Notes under the pieces: model-generated
The model's input: only the letters and a program-made list of their open reading frames with translations
Databases searched by the model: none
Told to the model about the DNA's origin: nothing
Position numbers and translations under genes: made by a program
Source of the DNA: JACVRX01 sp035697245
GTDB taxonomy: Bacteria; Actinomycetota; Actinomycetes; Jiangellales; Jiangellaceae
Length of the DNA stretch: 43,605 bases
Assembly: GCA_035697245.1 (NCBI GenBank)
Contig: DASSDH010000013.1
Coordinates: 1-43,605 of the forward strand
Direction of reading: 5' to 3'
Shown: positions 42,848 to 43,605 of the stretch, one piece after another
Position numbering within the stretch: the first letter of the stretch is position 1
How the letters are laid out: every line of letters starts with the position of its first letter

Positions 42848-43120
42848 ATGCCACAACGCAAGTGGACCGCTGAAGAGATTCGCGCGCTCGGTCTGGTGAT
42901 CGACGTCGAGACCGCCGGCTCGATCCTAGGGCTGTCGCGCACGCAGGCGTACGCCGCGATCCAGCGCGACGACTTCCCCGTTCCGTTCTACCGCGTCGGC
43001 GACCATCGCATCCGCGTGCCCGTTCAGCCGATCCTGCGACTGCTCGGCATCGACGACGAGAACGTTGCTGACGACGACCAGCCTGGGACACCGGACCTGC
43101 GCGTAGTGCCCGACAACTGA
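42848..43120 (+). CDS. Excisionase-like HTH DNA-binding protein
   Basis: 90 residues. VETAGSILGLSRTQAYAAIQ, followed by RDDFPVPFYRVGDHRIRVPV, is a winged-helix MerR/excisionase (HTH_17) pattern. The wing reads 'Y-R-V-G-x-x-x-R-I-P' as in Xis proteins. LLGIDD and an acidic tail follow. Such proteins bend DNA at att sites and direct the integrase to excision. It precedes the replication gene by 49 bases. Confidence 0.85.
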   Translation: MPQRKWTAEEIRALGLVIDVETAGSILGLSRTQAYAAIQRDDFPVPFYRVGDHRIRVPVQPILRLLGIDDENVADDDQPGTPDLRVVPDN

Positions 43121-43151
43121 GCCCCGCCGGCCGCATAACCGACGGGGCTCA
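43118..43151. terminator. Hairpin after the excisionase-like gene
   Basis: TGAGCCCCG (including the stop codon) pairs with CGGGGCTCA (9 bp, perfect) across a 16-base loop that contains a further CCGG/CCG pairing. It lies 18 bases before the next start, so it could attenuate transcription into the replication gene. Confidence 0.5.
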
Positions 43152-43169
43152 CGACCACAAGGACCAGAA

Positions 43170-43605
43170 GTGATCGTTAACGATTCTATCGCGGCAAACC
43201 CATCCACTCGTGATCACAACGTCGCCAACTTCACCGAGCTGATCGACGCGGCCAGTCGCAGGTACAAGATCGCACAGACGTGCGCGCGTCTCGGCTGGCG
43301 CATCTTTCCCATGCGCTTCACCCGGGACGGCAAGAAGACGCCGGCCATGCTTCGTTGGCAGCGGCGTGCGACCGTCGACCTCGATGTCATCCACGACTGG
43401 TGGGGTGATCCGAACTGGTACGACTGGGAGGACGTCGAGAAGGAAGGTAAGACCCGGTGGTACCACGACTGTGATGTCGGCATCCTGACCGGTCGGGAAT
43501 CCAACCTCTGGGTGCTCGACATCGACTCGACGGCACATGGCCGGACCGACGGCTCGACGACGCTGCGTGAGCTGCTGGCACGGCACAACGACAGCCTGCC
43601 GGCTA
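43170..43605 (+). CDS. Bifunctional DNA primase/polymerase (Prim-Pol), partial
   Basis: Starts at a GTG at 43170 with AAGGA upstream and runs off the right edge; 145 residues are present. CARLGWRIFPMRFTRDGKKT, with the MLRWQRRATVDLDVIHDWWG stretch, is the Prim-Pol opening. VGILTGRESNLWVLDIDSTA carries the archaeo-eukaryotic primase catalytic Asp pair (Asp117 and Asp119). Such proteins, usually followed by a helicase domain, start replication of excised actinobacterial elements. The helicase part would be outside the window. Confidence 0.88.
   Translation, partial: MIVNDSIAANPSTRDHNVANFTELIDAASRRYKIAQTCARLGWRIFPMRFTRDGKKTPAMLRWQRRATVDLDVIHDWWGDPNWYDWEDVEKEGKTRWYHDCDVGILTGRESNLWVLDIDSTAHGRTDGSTTLRELLARHNDSLPA

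Larger units (their letters stand above)
40900..43605. mobile_element. Left end of an integrative element (AICE-like), continues past the window
   Basis: Integrase, HTH regulator, excisionase-like protein and Prim-Pol replication gene occur together, in the arrangement of actinobacterial integrative and conjugative elements. The left boundary is estimated between the lrp start (40840) and the integrase stop (41018). The right end and conjugation genes, if any, are outside. A prophage or satellite is possible. Confidence 0.7.

Overview
This is a 43.6 kb window of high-GC, densely packed actinobacterial chromosome. The actinobacterial assignment rests on RbpA, an Lnt-Ppm1-FxsA-RbpA neighbourhood, a SigK/RskA pair, DUF2630 and many GTG starts with ATGA/GTGA overlaps. 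I cannot name the genus. No tRNA, rRNA, CRISPR array or insertion sequence was seen. The window is cut at both ends: a VOC gene on the left, and a primase-polymerase gene of a mobile element on the right.

Layout. 1-3.4 kb: a partial VOC gene and a tldD-tldE protease pair (minus strand). 3.5-6.1 kb: a coupled type III polyketide synthase, ICMT-like methyltransferase and flavoprotein operon, arranged like srsABC (phenolic lipid / alkylquinone). 6.1-7.6 kb: an ECF sigma factor SigK and anti-sigma RskA, preceded by an unannotated 32-residue ORF overlapping sigK by 4 nt. 7.7-12.8 kb: a minus-strand envelope cluster with a HAD phosphatase, two tandem CE4 deacetylases (one lacking its catalytic residues), a substrate-binding/VWA protein and a DUF11 protein. 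12.9-15.2 kb: two GNATs, DUF2630 and a PrmC-like methyltransferase. 15.5-20.6 kb: a UvrA2-like ABC protein, an MFS exporter, a VOC protein and an AraC regulator, with a 76-77 bp imperfect direct repeat and gene relics that record a recombination. 20.9-25.5 kb: a hydrolase, a GDPD, a TetR-DHA2 exporter pair with a nested palindromic operator, and a frameshifted uridine kinase-like gene. 25.6-33.5 kb: mostly housekeeping genes (peptide deformylase, UMF1 transporter, RbpA with a SigR-type promoter, FxsA, Ppm1, Lnt, amidohydrolase).

33.7-40.8 kb is the most interesting host region. Four genes overlap head to tail by 4 nt: lysine 6-aminotransferase, an aminoadipate-semialdehyde dehydrogenase-type ALDH, a single-chain E1alpha-E1beta 2-oxoacid dehydrogenase, and glutaryl-CoA dehydrogenase. 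An Lrp/AsnC regulator lies at the far end. Read as a pathway: lysine, aminoadipate semialdehyde, 2-aminoadipate, (transamination elsewhere) 2-oxoadipate, glutaryl-CoA, crotonyl-CoA. The E1 would then be an unusual branched-chain-type 2-oxoadipate dehydrogenase; this substrate is inferred from context.

From about 40.9 kb to the right edge lies the left end of an integrated element: tyrosine integrase, HTH regulator, excisionase-like protein and the start of a Prim-Pol replication protein, as in actinobacterial integrative and conjugative elements. Its control region carries three 7-bp repeats at exact 10-bp spacing, an AT-rich inverted repeat, and an 11-bp perfect inverted repeat ending 2 nt before the excisionase start codon.
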